Shown here: positions 43,076 to 52,322 of the stretch, piece after piece | Position numbering within the stretch: position 1 is the first letter of the stretch | How the letters are laid out: every line of letters begins with the position of its first letter | Origin: Brevibacterium spongiae | GTDB lineage: Bacteria; Actinomycetota; Actinomycetes; Actinomycetales; Brevibacteriaceae | Assembly: GCF_026168515.1 (NCBI RefSeq) | Contig: NZ_CP093443.1 | Location: 3,596,001 to 3,660,000, forward strand | DNA: 64,000 bases | Reading direction: 5' to 3' | Notes under the pieces: generated by a model | Databases searched by the model: none | Told to the model about the DNA's origin: nothing | Seen by the model: only the letters and a program-made list of their open reading frames with translations | Made by a program: the position numbers and the translations under genes

Positions 43076-43103
43076 CCCGTACGTCAGTTCACTGACGTAC
43101 GGG
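43076..43103. repeat. intercistronic hairpin between grpE and dnaJ
   Basis: CCCGTACGTCAG and CTGACGTACGGG form a 12-bp perfect stem with a TTCA loop in the 179-base grpE-dnaJ gap. There is no T-run, so it may be an RNA processing or stability element that sets the dnaK/dnaJ ratio. Confidence 0.75.
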
Positions 43104-43133
43104 ACCGGGAGCCGCCTCGGCGATCATGGTCTT

Positions 43134-43826
43134 TCAGTCCTCCGGCTGCTGGACACCGACGCGGGCGGCGCGGATGATGCGCTCCCCGATCCGGTATCCC
43201 GGCTGCATGACCAGGAAGAGCGTCGGGGTCTCGACCTCGTCCGAAGGCTGCTGCATGAGCGCCTCGTGGACGTTCGGGTCGAACTCATCGCCGACTTCTC
43301 CGTACTGTTCGACGCCGAGCTTGTTCAGCGAGTCGACGAGCTTGTTCACGTGGGTCTCGAAAGGCCCGCTGACATCGCCGTTCTCCTGCGCGAGCTTGAC
43401 CTCGTCGAGCACGGGGATGAGCGCCTCGACGACCTTGATCGTGCCGCCGAGGGCCGCACGCTCACGTTCCCGATCGGCACGCATCCGGTAGGCCGCGTAC
43501 TCAGCGTTGATGCGCTTGAGGTCGGCCAGGTACGCTGCGGCCTCCGAACCCGGTTCGGGCTCGGCCGCCGGCTCCGTGTCTTCGAGGCCCGAAGCATCGG
43601 CGGGGATGTCGACACCGAGGTCGCTGGCATCGGCTGCGGATTCTTCCGCTTGCTCGGCGTTCGGATCCAGGTTCGGATCCACGGTCGGCTCCTCGCCGGC
43701 CTCGGCCGAGGCCGACTGAGCGTCGGCCTCGGGACGGACCTCGCCGGTGTTCGGGTCGACCCGGCGCTTGTCACTGAAAGTGAAGCCTGGCTCCTCGGAC
43801 GACTGATCGTTGCCCTCAGAAGTCAT
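43134..43826 (-). CDS. grpE: GrpE nucleotide exchange factor
   Basis: A 230-residue DnaK nucleotide exchange factor. The first ~95 residues are acidic and low in complexity, longer than in many homologues. The conserved part starts with the coiled coil (YLADLKRINAEYAAYRMRADRERE) and ends with the beta domain (FDPNVHEALMQQP, then MQPGYRIGERIIRAARV). Its ATG overlaps the dnaK stop by one base (TAATG). It opens the DnaK nucleotide cleft and may serve as the thermosensor. Confidence 0.95.
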   Translation of the reverse strand: MTSEGNDQSSEEPGFTFSDKRRVDPNTGEVRPEADAQSASAEAGEEPTVDPNLDPNAEQAEESAADASDLGVDIPADASGLEDTEPAAEPEPGSEAAAYLADLKRINAEYAAYRMRADRERERAALGGTIKVVEALIPVLDEVKLAQENGDVSGPFETHVNKLVDSLNKLGVEQYGEVGDEFDPNVHEALMQQPSDEVETPTLFLVMQPGYRIGERIIRAARVGVQQPED

Positions 43827-45688
43827 TACTTCTTCTCCTCATCCTCTTCGTCGACAACCTCGGCGTCGACGACATCGTCATCGGCGCTCGCATCGGCTGC
43901 ACCCTCACCGGCAGCCTCGGCGCCTTCGGCACCGCCCTGCTGGTTGTAGATGGCTTCGCCGATCTTCTGCTGGTTCTCGACGAGCTTGTCGTAGGCGGTC
44001 TTCACTGCATCGTCGTCTTCACCCTTGAGGGCTTCCTTGACGGCGTCGACATCGCCCTGCATCTCGGTCTTGACCTCTTCGGGCAGCTTGTCCGCGTTGT
44101 CGGTCAGCAGCTTCTCGGTCTGGTAGGCGAGGTTCTCCGCATTGTTGCGGACGTCGGCGGCCTCACGGCGCTTCTTGTCCTCTTCTGCGTGCTCCTCGGC
44201 CTCACGGACCATGCGGTCGATGTCTTCCTTCGGCAGTGCGGAACCGCCGGTGATCGTCATCGACTGCTCAGTGCCGGTGCCCTTGTCGGTGGCCGACACG
44301 TGGACGATGCCGTTGGCGTCGATGTCGAAGGCGACCTCGATCTGCGGCACACCGCGCGGAGCCGGAGCGATGCCGGTCAGCTCGAAGGTGCCGAGGTTCT
44401 TGTTGTCGCGAGTGAACTCGCGCTCACCCTGGAAGACCTGGATCGACACGGAGGGCTGGTTGTCCTCAGCGGTGGTGAAGGTCTCCGAACGCTTGGTCGG
44501 GATCGGGGTGTTGCGCTCGATGAGCTTGGTCATCACGCCGCCCTTGGTCTCGAGTCCGAGCGAGAGCGGGGTGACGTCGATGAGCAGGACGTCCTTGCGC
44601 TCACCCACGAGGACACCGGCCTGCACGGCGGCACCGATCGCGACGACCTCATCGGGGTTGACGCCCTTGTTGGGCTCCTTGCCGCCGGTGAGTTCGGTGA
44701 CGACTGCGGATACGCCGGGCATGCGGGTCGAGCCGCCGACGAGGACGACGTGGTCGATGTCCGAGACGGACACGCCTGCGTCCTTCATGACTGCGTGGAA
44801 CGGAGCCTTGGTGCGCTCGAGGAGGTCCTTGGTCAGGTCCTCGAACTTCGCGCGGGTGAGGCTCTCATCCAGGTGGATGGGTCCGTTCTCGCTCATCGAC
44901 AGGTACTGCAGCGAGATGTTCGTGCTGGTGGCCGAGGACAGTTCCTTCTTGGCCTGCTCCGAAGCTTCCTTGAGGCGCTGGAGAGCGGTGGCGTCCTTGG
45001 TCAGGTCCACACCGTAGTTGTTCTTGACCTGCTCGACGAGCCAGTCGACGATGCGCTGGTCCCAGTCGTCACCGCCGAGGCGGTTGTCACCGGAGGTCGC
45101 ACGGACCTGAATGGTGGAGAAGTCGTCTTCGTCCTTGCCGACTTCGAGCAGGGACACGTCGAAGGTGCCGCCGCCGAGGTCGAAGACGAGGATGAGCTCA
45201 TCTTCCTTGCCGCGCTCGAGGCCGTAGGCCAGAGCAGCGGCGGTGGGCTCGTTGATGATGCGCGAGACGTTGAGTCCGGCGATCTCACCGGCGTCCTTCG
45301 TGGCCTGACGCTCGGCGTCGTTGAAGTATGCGGGAACGGTGATCACCGCGTCGGTGACCTTCTCCTGCAGGTACTCTTCAGCGTCGTGCTTGAGCTTCTG
45401 GAGGATGCGGGCCGAGACTTCGGGGGCCGTCATCTTCTTGCCGCCGATCTCGGTGGACCAGTCGGTGCCCATGTGGCGCTTGACCGAGGCGACGGTGTTC
45501 TTGATGTTCGTGACAGCCTGGCGCTTGGCGATCTCGCCGACGAGGGAGTCGCCGTTCTTGTTGACTGCGACGACGGACGGGGTCGTACGACCGCCTTCCG
45601 CGTTCGCGATGACCTTGGGGTCACCGCCTTCGAGGACAGTGACGACGGAGTTCGTGGTTCCGAGGTCGATTCCAACTGCACGTGCCAT
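43826..45688 (-). CDS. dnaK: DnaK (Hsp70) chaperone
   Basis: A 620-residue Hsp70. The ATPase domain begins [15 protein letters not shown], with phosphate-2 motif [14 protein letters not shown] and adenosine motif [11 protein letters not shown]. The linker is [16 protein letters not shown], followed by the substrate-binding sandwich and helical lid, ending in an acidic Asp/Glu tail (VDEEDEEKK). It leads the heat-shock operon and is transcribed from the region containing two HAIR-like sites. The encoded protein also acts as HspR corepressor in related organisms. Confidence 0.98.
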   Translation of the reverse strand: MARAVGIDLGTTNSVVTVLEGGDPKVIANAEGGRTTPSVVAVNKNGDSLVGEIAKRQAVTNIKNTVASVKRHMGTDWSTEIGGKKMTAPEVSARILQKLKHDAEEYLQEKVTDAVITVPAYFNDAERQATKDAGEIAGLNVSRIINEPTAAALAYGLERGKEDELILVFDLGGGTFDVSLLEVGKDEDDFSTIQVRATSGDNRLGGDDWDQRIVDWLVEQVKNNYGVDLTKDATALQRLKEASEQAKKELSSATSTNISLQYLSMSENGPIHLDESLTRAKFEDLTKDLLERTKAPFHAVMKDAGVSVSDIDHVVLVGGSTRMPGVSAVVTELTGGKEPNKGVNPDEVVAIGAAVQAGVLVGERKDVLLIDVTPLSLGLETKGGVMTKLIERNTPIPTKRSETFTTAEDNQPSVSIQVFQGEREFTRDNKNLGTFELTGIAPAPRGVPQIEVAFDIDANGIVHVSATDKGTGTEQSMTITGGSALPKEDIDRMVREAEEHAEEDKKRREAADVRNNAENLAYQTEKLLTDNADKLPEEVKTEMQGDVDAVKEALKGEDDDAVKTAYDKLVENQQKIGEAIYNQQGGAEGAEAAGEGAADASADDDVVDAEVVDEEDEEKK

Positions 45689-45778
45689 AGCGTTCTCTCC
45701 TTTGTTCGTGAGTTCCTTCGACTCGAATGTGTGCGATCGGGCGGCTCCGTTCACGAGCAGAACCACTCGACCGCACAC

Positions 45779-45799
45779 ATTGAGCCAACTGGACTCAAG
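45779..45799. promoter_or_regulatory. HAIR operator 1 (HspR site) upstream of dnaK
   Basis: On the minus strand this reads CTTGAGT-N7-GCTCAAT, one half-site perfect to the HAIR consensus CTTGAGT-N7-ACTCAAG and the other with two changes. It is about 90 bases upstream of the dnaK ATG. Confidence 0.88.
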
Positions 45800-45841
45800 T
45801 ATTCTCTTCGAGGTTTCGACCGTCAAGTCGACCTCATCAAA

Positions 45842-45862
45842 GTTGCGTACACTAGACTCAAC
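45842..45862. promoter_or_regulatory. HAIR-like operator 2 upstream of dnaK
   Basis: On the minus strand GTTGAGT-N7-ACGCAAC has the same 7-7-7 layout as site 1, 63 bases further upstream, with two half-sites close to consensus. Confidence 0.75.
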
Positions 45863-45904
45863 TTTGGTGAGGCCGACTTTATTCCGGACGGAGAGAAATT
45901 CTTT

Positions 45905-46552
45905 TCAGAGGGCTGCTGCGGTGTCGAGCAGGCCGAGAACATCATCGACAACAGCGTCCCGATGCGACAGCACGACACGAACCCAGGACTCACCGTCACC
46001 GAGGCTGTCACCACGAAAGATGCGTTCGCGCAGATTGACCCAGCGCCTCCAATGTCGGTCGAAGGCGCGTCGCCTGACAAGCCTCTTCCGCTGCGCCTGA
46101 CCGCGAAGCGCGGAATCTCGATCCGTATCGATGAAGACAATCATCGGTCGATATCCGAGAATTCCTGCAAGGCTCACAATGAGCCGGCGACTCCATCGGC
46201 GAGTGCCCGGATCATGGACGACCAGCGGTCCGCCACCCTTGTTGAGCATGAGCCCAAGCATGCGGAGGTGGGCAATCGTGTGAAGAATCGGTCGAACGAG
46301 CGCGTACGGCAACCACGGCATCCACTGACGCAGCCGAGGTCGAATGTTCTCCGGGTCCGCCGACCGCACCCGAGGCGATCGGCCCCGCAATGCTCTGAGC
46401 GCTTCGGTCTTGCCCGCCCCGGGCACCCCGGCGATGACAACGAGAGGAGTGACCGCAGCACTGCCCGATGGGCCGCTTTCGCGCCTTTTGAAATTCCGGT
46501 CGAGTTCCCCGACGCACCCGTCGTCGCCTCTCGCAGGGGCTGCTGATCCCAT
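45905..46552 (-). CDS. P-loop kinase-like ATPase
   Basis: A 215-residue protein with a clear Walker A, IAGVPGAGKTEALRAL, near residue 40. The general layout is of a zeta-toxin/AAA_33-type small-molecule or nucleotide kinase: VVHDPGTRRW, then MIVFIDTDRDSAL as the second strand, then a basic Arg-rich helix (RKRLVRRRAFDRHWRRW) that could be the lid. GGAGAGGTCACC precedes the ATG. Its 3' end adjoins the dnaK promoter region. The substrate is unknown. Confidence 0.75.
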   Translation of the reverse strand: MGSAAPARGDDGCVGELDRNFKRRESGPSGSAAVTPLVVIAGVPGAGKTEALRALRGRSPRVRSADPENIRPRLRQWMPWLPYALVRPILHTIAHLRMLGLMLNKGGGPLVVHDPGTRRWSRRLIVSLAGILGYRPMIVFIDTDRDSALRGQAQRKRLVRRRAFDRHWRRWVNLRERIFRGDSLGDGESWVRVVLSHRDAVVDDVLGLLDTAAAL

Positions 46553-46630
46553 GGTGACCTCTCCGAGTCAGATGATGAGAGTCAGCATAGAGGCGATTTC
46601 TTCGCCGTCACTGCGAAATCTCTCGGAGAT

Positions 46631-47659
46631 TCACTCGCCGAGGTGGTCCTCCAGATCATCGAGGATCTGACCGGCCCCGGTCGGGCCGAGGCCGAGGAAC
46701 CAGACATCGTCATTGACGCGGATGGCCTTGCCGTCCTTGACCGCTTCGAGACCCTTCCATTGGCTCGACGCGAGGGCCTTCTTCTCCCCCGTCGCCTCCG
46801 GATCGCCGTAGCTGGTAAAGAAGATGAAGTCGCCTCCGGCCTGATCGAGGTTCTCCGGAGAGATCTCGACGGCGAGCTCGTCGACGTCCTGGTTCGTCGG
46901 GCGCTTGAACCCGGCATCGTGGAGGATGACGCCGATGAGCGACTGATTCGCGTACAGCCGCAGACGCTCGGGCATGAAGCGCACGAGTGAGATCGTGGGG
47001 TCGCCGTCGACGGACTCGTTGAGGCTCTTCGCCTCCTCGGCATAGTCTGTCAGTGCCGCATCGGTCTCCTTCTCCATGCCCATCGCCTCACCGACGAGGC
47101 GGAAGTTCTCCTTCCACGGGAACCCGGGCCGGATCGAGAACACCGTCGGAGCAATGGAGTCGAGTTCGTCATAGAGTTTGTCGGCGCGCAGCTGACTGCC
47201 GAGGATGAGGTCGGGTTCGAGTGAGGCGATCTTCTCGAGATCAAGCTCCTGAATCGTGCCGACCGTCTCGACTCCCTTGACCTGGTCTTCGAGGTAGCTC
47301 GGCACCGGGCTGGCACCTTCGGTCGTCACCATGCCGACGGGTGTGATGCCCAGCGACAGGACATCGTCGAGCTCTCCCGTATCGAGGACGACGACGCGCT
47401 CAGGCTTCTTCTCGATCTCCGTCGTGCCATTGGCATGCTTGACCGTCCGCGGGAAGACCCCGGCCTCGGCATCGCTGCCGAGCTTCGCAGTCTCCTCATC
47501 AGCAGTGCCGAAGGCCTCGCCGCCGGTGGCGACGTCCTTGTTCCCGGTCTCGCCCCCGGACCCTTTGTCCTCATCAGCGGCACAGCCGACAGCGAGCAGG
47601 GCAATGGTCAGAGCTGAGGCGGCCACAGCGACCGCCCGATTCTTCAGAGTCGATTTCAC
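46631..47659 (-). CDS. iron-siderophore ABC transporter substrate-binding lipoprotein
   Basis: A 342-residue lipoprotein of the FepB/FecB class III binding-protein family. The lipobox LAVGCAA ends near residue 27, then an acidic linker precedes two lobes joined by a long helix. Lobe one shows RVVVLDTGELDDVLSLGITPVG and SLEPDLILGSQ. The GTG at 47659 abuts an iron box directly, with no ribosome site. A TAGGCT -10 element seven bases before the GTG suggests a leaderless mRNA. It is divergent from a second siderophore-binding protein. No permease or ATPase gene is in the window. Confidence 0.9.
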   Translation of the reverse strand: MKSTLKNRAVAVAASALTIALLAVGCAADEDKGSGGETGNKDVATGGEAFGTADEETAKLGSDAEAGVFPRTVKHANGTTEIEKKPERVVVLDTGELDDVLSLGITPVGMVTTEGASPVPSYLEDQVKGVETVGTIQELDLEKIASLEPDLILGSQLRADKLYDELDSIAPTVFSIRPGFPWKENFRLVGEAMGMEKETDAALTDYAEEAKSLNESVDGDPTISLVRFMPERLRLYANQSLIGVILHDAGFKRPTNQDVDELAVEISPENLDQAGGDFIFFTSYGDPEATGEKKALASSQWKGLEAVKDGKAIRVNDDVWFLGLGPTGAGQILDDLEDHLGE

Positions 47660-47678
47660 GAAGATGAGCCTACCCTAA
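47660..47678 (-). promoter_or_regulatory. iron box (IdeR/DtxR operator) before the minus-strand binding protein
   Basis: On the minus strand it reads TTAGGGTAGGCTCATCTTC, matching the first half of the DtxR/IdeR box TTAGGTTAGGCTAACCTAA. It differs from the opposite-strand box at 47749 by a single base and overlaps the putative -10. Confidence 0.85.
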
Positions 47679-47748
47679 GTGTTCACTCCCGCTCGACACA
47701 CCGCACCGTCCGCAAAATCTCACCACGAATGCAGTTTCCTCGGACTAC

Positions 47749-47767
47749 TTAGGTTAGGCTCATCTTC
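47749..47767 (+). promoter_or_regulatory. iron box (IdeR/DtxR operator) before the plus-strand binding protein
   Basis: TTAGGTTAGGCTCATCTTC carries a perfect 12-base left half of the DtxR/IdeR consensus. It is the mirror partner of 47660-47678, so one regulator should control both divergent genes. Confidence 0.88.
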
Positions 47768-47794
47768 ACAAGCGAACATTCTCGAAAGGCCCCT

Positions 47795-48826
47795 ATGTCC
47801 CGCATCACACTCGACAGCAGAAGCGCCCTTGCCGCCGTCGCCGTCGCCACCGCTCTCAGCCTCAGCGCCTGCGGAGGGTCCGGCTCCTCCGAACCCGGCA
47901 ATGGCGACGCCGCTGCCGACGGTCAATGGCCGCTGACGATCACGGACGACGCCGGCCACGAAGTGACCATCGACGAGGCGCCCGAATCGGTCGTCTCCAC
48001 CTCGGTGACTCTCACCGGCAGCCTCCTCGCCGTCGACGCACCGGTCACCGCCTCCGGTGCCACCATGCCAAATTCCCCCGTTGCCGACGACCAAGGCTTC
48101 TTCACGCAGTGGAGCGACGTCGCGAAGGAGAAGGACGTCAAGGCCCTCTACCAGGGCGACCCCGATGTCGAGGCCGTGCTCGCCGAAGAACCCGACCTCA
48201 TCGTGGTCTCGAAGACCGGCCAGGACTCGGCGAACGCCATCTACGATCAGCTCAGCGACATCGCCCCGACCGTCGTCATCGACTACGGCGACAAGGACTG
48301 GCAGGAGGTCACCACCAAGCTCGGTGAGATCACCGGCCACGAGGATGAGGCGAAGAAGGTCAACGACGAATTCGGTTCCCGCGCCGAGGAGGTCAAGTCC
48401 GCCATCGACGCCCCGAAGCAGCCGGTCACCGGCATGATCTTCAACGAGAAGGCCAAGGGCGGAGGATCCGGGGCCAGCGCGAACATCTGGACACCGGAAT
48501 CCGCTCAGGGCAAGCTCCTCCAAGAAGTCGGCTTCGAACTCGCCGAGGTCCCCGAAGGCACAGCCGGCCAAGGAGAAATGGGCAAACGTGCCGATATCGT
48601 CGAAGTCACCGGTGAGAACCTGTCGAAGGCCGTCACCGGCGAATCCGTGTTCCTGTTCAACGCCAACGAGAAGACCGCCGCGTCGTACGCGAAAGACTCG
48701 CTGGTCGAGAGCACACCGGCGGTGAAGAACGATGCCGTCTACCCGATGGGCCTCGACTCATTCCGCCTCGATTACTACTCCGCCACGAACGTCCTCGACC
48801 GCATCGAGGACGAATTCGGCAAGTGA
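47795..48826 (+). CDS. FepB-like siderophore-binding lipoprotein
   Basis: A 343-residue class III substrate-binding lipoprotein. The lipobox LSACGG ends near residue 28. The first lobe begins WPLTITDDAGHEVTIDEAPE, with VEAVLAEEPDLIVVSKTGQD, and the second lobe ends YPMGLDSFRLDYYSATNVLD, a C-terminal pattern typical of FepB-type proteins. GAAAGG precedes the ATG, and the iron box lies about 30 bases upstream. It shares little with the divergent binding protein, so the two probably recognise different ferric siderophores. Confidence 0.9.
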   Translation: MSRITLDSRSALAAVAVATALSLSACGGSGSSEPGNGDAAADGQWPLTITDDAGHEVTIDEAPESVVSTSVTLTGSLLAVDAPVTASGATMPNSPVADDQGFFTQWSDVAKEKDVKALYQGDPDVEAVLAEEPDLIVVSKTGQDSANAIYDQLSDIAPTVVIDYGDKDWQEVTTKLGEITGHEDEAKKVNDEFGSRAEEVKSAIDAPKQPVTGMIFNEKAKGGGSGASANIWTPESAQGKLLQEVGFELAEVPEGTAGQGEMGKRADIVEVTGENLSKAVTGESVFLFNANEKTAASYAKDSLVESTPAVKNDAVYPMGLDSFRLDYYSATNVLDRIEDEFGK

Positions 48827-48845
48827 TCACCTGAGCCCGGAACGA

Positions 48846-48882
48846 ACGGCCGGCAACGACGATACTTCTCGCTGCCGGCCGT
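48846..48882. terminator. terminator between convergent fepB-like and lldD genes
   Basis: ACGGCCGGCA and TGCCGGCCGT form a 10-bp perfect stem about 20 bases after the binding-protein stop. Confidence 0.75.
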
Positions 48883-48907
48883 CCGTTCTCTGCCTATGGA
48901 GCCATCC

Positions 48908-48965
48908 GGGCGACCCCGGCGGGGCCGCCTCGGTGATCTGGGCGCCCCCGGCGGGGCCGCCTCGG
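48908..48965. repeat. 26-bp direct repeat next to the lldD stop
   Basis: GGGCGACCCCGGCGGGGCCG followed by CCTCGG (48908-48933) recurs at 48940-48965 with one difference. Each copy ends in the GCCGCCTCGG word that recurs in other intergenic regions. Confidence 0.8.
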
Positions 48966-48969
48966 CGAA

Positions 48970-50238
48970 TCAGCCCTTGGCCGGACGGGAGCTGATGATC
49001 TCCGCACGCTCGTCTCGGTTGAATTGACGCAACTGGGTGACATGTCCCGGGTTGAGCTCGGAGACGTCGGCCACCTGGAGCAGGCGCATGGTGCGCTCGA
49101 CCTGCTCACCGAGGATCTCGATCGTCCGATCCACACCTGCTCGACCGCCGGCCATGAGCCCGAAGAGGTAGGCACGGCCGATGAGGGTGAAGTCGGCGCC
49201 GAGGGCGAGCGAGGCGACGATGTCGGCGCCGTTGCGGATGCCGGTGTCGATGATGATCTCCACGTCCTTGCCGACCTCACGAGCCACCTCGGGGAGGAGT
49301 TCGAAGGGCACGGGTGCCCGGTCGAGCTGACGTCCGCCGTGATTGGACAGGACGATCGAGTCGACACCGAGGTCGGCGAGCTTCTTCGCGTCCTCGAGCG
49401 TCTGCACGCCCTTGACGGAGAACTTCCCGGGCCACATGGCGCGGATCTCGGCGAGATCGTCGAAGTCGATCGACGGGTCCATCGCGGAATCGAGGAGCTC
49501 TCCGACGGTGCCGCCGGTCTCCGACAGGGAGGCGAACTCGAGCTTCGGGGTGGTCAGGAAGTCCCACCACCACCAGGGACGCGGGATCGCGTTGAGAATC
49601 GTCTGCGGAGTCAGCTGCGGCGGAATGGAGAACCCGTTGCGCGTATCGCGCAGACGAGCCCCGGCCACGGGAGCATCGACGGTGAAGAACAGCGTGTCGA
49701 AGCCGGCATTCTTCGCCCGCTCGACGAGACCGTAGGAGATGTCGCGCTGCTTCATCACGTAGAGCTGGAACCAGTTGCGTCCGTGCGGATTGGCCGTCTT
49801 CACGTCCTCGATCGAGGTCGTGCCCAAGGTCGAGAGAGTGAACGGGATGCCTGCGGCGCCGGCGGCACCGGCACCGGCGGTCTCACCCTCGGTCTGCATG
49901 AGTCGGGTGAAGCCGGTCGGGGCGATGCCGAAGGGCATCGCCGAGCTGCCGCCCATGATCTGGGTGGAGGTGTCGACGTGTGTGACGTCTTTGAGGATCG
50001 AGGGGTGGAACTCGATATCGCGGAACGACTGCACCGACCGCTCCATCGAGATCTCGCCTTCGGCGGCCCCGTCGGTGTAGTCGAAGGCCGCGGCCGGGGT
50101 CCGACGCTTCGCGATCGCGCGCAGGTCCTCGATCGTCAGGGCGTTCTCCAGACGGCGCTTCTTCGGGTCGAGCTCGAACTTCTTGAACTTCATGAGTTCG
50201 AAGATCTCGGCAGGCTGCGGAATCTGTCTCTTGACCAT
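48970..50238 (-). CDS. lldD: FMN-dependent L-lactate dehydrogenase
   Basis: A 422-residue FMN-dependent alpha-hydroxyacid dehydrogenase that should oxidise L-lactate to pyruvate at the membrane and feed electrons to quinones. The flavin-pocket tyrosine region is [13 protein letters not shown], the substrate-binding segment is [11 protein letters not shown], the active-site histidine is in [11 protein letters not shown], and [10 protein letters not shown] closes the flavin phosphate site. AAAGGACCGACAG supports the ATG at 50238. The lactate permease lies 101 bases upstream on the same strand. Mandelate or glycolate dehydrogenase is less likely given the permease. Confidence 0.9.
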   Translation of the reverse strand: MVKRQIPQPAEIFELMKFKKFELDPKKRRLENALTIEDLRAIAKRRTPAAAFDYTDGAAEGEISMERSVQSFRDIEFHPSILKDVTHVDTSTQIMGGSSAMPFGIAPTGFTRLMQTEGETAGAGAAGAAGIPFTLSTLGTTSIEDVKTANPHGRNWFQLYVMKQRDISYGLVERAKNAGFDTLFFTVDAPVAGARLRDTRNGFSIPPQLTPQTILNAIPRPWWWWDFLTTPKLEFASLSETGGTVGELLDSAMDPSIDFDDLAEIRAMWPGKFSVKGVQTLEDAKKLADLGVDSIVLSNHGGRQLDRAPVPFELLPEVAREVGKDVEIIIDTGIRNGADIVASLALGADFTLIGRAYLFGLMAGGRAGVDRTIEILGEQVERTMRLLQVADVSELNPGHVTQLRQFNRDERAEIISSRPAKG

Positions 50239-50339
50239 GTCTGTCGGTCCTTTCTGTAGCTGAAGAGCTGGTGTTGCCGGGGATGCGATGCGGGTGGGTT
50301 GGGGCTGGTCGGGGTGGGGGTGGTCGGGTGCCGCCGGTG

Positions 50340-52028
50340 TCAGGACGAGGGAATCATCCACGACAGGACGGTGGACTGGAGACCGACGAGCAGACACATG
50401 ACGACCAGCAGCCCCAGCGACCAGCCGATGACCCGGCGGAAGATCGACGCTTCCCTGCCCAGCAGACCGACAGCGGTGGCAGCGATCGTGAGGTTCTGCG
50501 GGCTGACCATCTTGCCCAGGACGCCGCCGGAGCTGTTCGCGGCCACGAGGAGCAGCGGGTCAAGCCCGGCCTCATGCGCCGCAGTCTGCTGCAACGTGGC
50601 GAACAGCGCGTTGGCCGAGGTGTCCGAACCGGTGACTGCGGTGCCCAACCAGCCGAGGATCGGTGAGAGGAAGGCGAAGAAGGCGCCGGTGCCGGCGATC
50701 CACGTGCCGATGGTGATCGTCTGCCCCGACAGGTTCATGACATAGGCCAAGGCGAGCACCGAACCGACCGTGAGGATCGAGAACCGCATCTTCACGACAT
50801 TGACGATGAGGACATCGAGGGCCTCCTTGGCCGTCATCTTGTAGACGATGGCGACGATGATGCCGGAGATGAGCAGCAGCGTGCCCGGCGAGGACAGCCA
50901 CTGGAAGTTGTAGATCGTGCTCTCCGACACCTCGCCGGCGGCATTGAGGATGTTCCCGTCCAATCCCGGCCAGGGGATCTTCACATCGGTCGATGCCAGC
51001 CAATTGTTGAGCGCCGGCACGAGCTTCGCCACGGAGAAGATCACGATGACGAGCAGGTAGGGGAAGAGCGCGAGGAACACCCGGGGCCCGGTCAGCGGCG
51101 CGGTCTCCTTCTTCACATCGGTGGCCACTGCCGCCGATGCGCTGCCGGCGTCAGGAGCGTCAGCGCCTTCGTGCTCACGCTCGTCGGCCATACGGCCGAG
51201 TGCGTCCTGTCCGCCCTTGGGCTTCCAGAACCGGAGCATGATGACGACGGCGGCGAGGCCGACGAGGGAGGCGATGATGTCGGTGAGTTCGACGGAGAGG
51301 AAGTTCGACGACACGTACTGTGCGGCACCGAAGACGATGCCGACGACCAGGGCGAGCGGCCAGATCTGACGGAGTCCGCGACGACCGTCGACGAGCATGA
51401 CGAGGAAGAGCGGGACGACCGCGGCGAGGAACGGGGTCTGGTGACCGACCATCGCACCGATGTCCTGATAGTCGATGCCGGTGAGTGTGCCGGCGGTGAG
51501 GATCGGGATGGCGATGGCGCCGAAGGCCACGGGAGCGGTGTTCGCGACGAGGACGACGACCGCGGCGCGCATGGCGGTGAAGCCCACGGCCACGAGCATG
51601 ACACCGGTGATCGCCACCGGGGCGCCGAACCCTGCGAGTGCCTCGAGGAGGCCGCCGAAGCAGAAGGCGATAATGATGGCCTGGATGCGCGGGTCATCGG
51701 AGATGACGTTGATGACCAGTCGCAGGTCTTCGAAGTGCCCCGAGCGCACGGTGAGTTCGTAGAGCCAGATCGCGGTGATGACGATCCACATGATCGGGAA
51801 CAGGCCGAAGGCGAATCCCTGCGTCGCCGACAGCGCGGCGAGGCCGACGGGCATTCCGTACGCGGCGATGGCCACGACGAGGGCGACGCCGACCGCGGTC
51901 AGACCGGCCCAGTGGGCCTTCCATTTCAGTGCGCCGAGGGTGATGAAGATCGTCAGCAGCGGCAGGATCGCCAGGAGCGACGACCACAGAAGGCTGTCGG
52001 CCACCGGCGCGATTTCGGGTGTGTACAT
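50340..52028 (-). CDS. lctP: L-lactate permease
   Basis: A 562-residue LctP-family transporter with about 13-14 membrane segments that imports lactate with protons. Family segments include [19 protein letters not shown] near residue 135 and the C-terminal [22 protein letters not shown] and [16 protein letters not shown] hydrophilic loop with acidic residues sits at about 280-320. The ATG at 52028 follows GGAGAAACC. It is upstream of lldD and divergent from a GntR regulator, the usual lactate-utilisation arrangement. Confidence 0.93.
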   Translation of the reverse strand: MYTPEIAPVADSLLWSSLLAILPLLTIFITLGALKWKAHWAGLTAVGVALVVAIAAYGMPVGLAALSATQGFAFGLFPIMWIVITAIWLYELTVRSGHFEDLRLVINVISDDPRIQAIIIAFCFGGLLEALAGFGAPVAITGVMLVAVGFTAMRAAVVVLVANTAPVAFGAIAIPILTAGTLTGIDYQDIGAMVGHQTPFLAAVVPLFLVMLVDGRRGLRQIWPLALVVGIVFGAAQYVSSNFLSVELTDIIASLVGLAAVVIMLRFWKPKGGQDALGRMADEREHEGADAPDAGSASAAVATDVKKETAPLTGPRVFLALFPYLLVIVIFSVAKLVPALNNWLASTDVKIPWPGLDGNILNAAGEVSESTIYNFQWLSSPGTLLLISGIIVAIVYKMTAKEALDVLIVNVVKMRFSILTVGSVLALAYVMNLSGQTITIGTWIAGTGAFFAFLSPILGWLGTAVTGSDTSANALFATLQQTAAHEAGLDPLLLVAANSSGGVLGKMVSPQNLTIAATAVGLLGREASIFRRVIGWSLGLLVVMCLLVGLQSTVLSWMIPSS

Positions 52029-52127
52029 GGTTTCTCCAACACAGCCGGGCTTGCCCACGGTGGGTCCGTTCCCCTGTGAACGCGCTCCGAACTCGAATGA
52101 TCGAATTGTTCAGTATGGCCTTTATGA

Positions 52128-52136
52128 GGTCAGACC
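52128..52136. promoter_or_regulatory. LldR-type operator between lctP and its regulator
   Basis: GGTC-A-GACC, in context AATGGTCTGACCTCA on the minus strand, fits the FadR/LldR-type pattern TNGTNNNACNA except for one outer base. It lies about 100 bases upstream of lctP, in the shared promoter region. Confidence 0.7.
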
Positions 52137-52322
52137 ATTAATCTGAGCATAGGACCGCAATGTGATCTGCGTCAAGCACACGGTCAGGAAATCCTCGACG
52201 AGGCGGCCGAACGGTGGTGCAGGCAGCGGGCTGACGTGCGACCAGGCTGACGGCGGATGCTCGACCGGGCAGCGGGCGGATGAGCGAAGAGGACGTGAAA
52301 TGATGATCCGATGGAGGAGACC

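Noticed and set aside
44189..46546. A 785-codon plus-strand frame opposite dnaK
   Set aside because: Antisense of dnaK and the kinase-like gene; its composition (Glu/Val/Gly/Asp runs) is that of a complement frame and it has no known domain.
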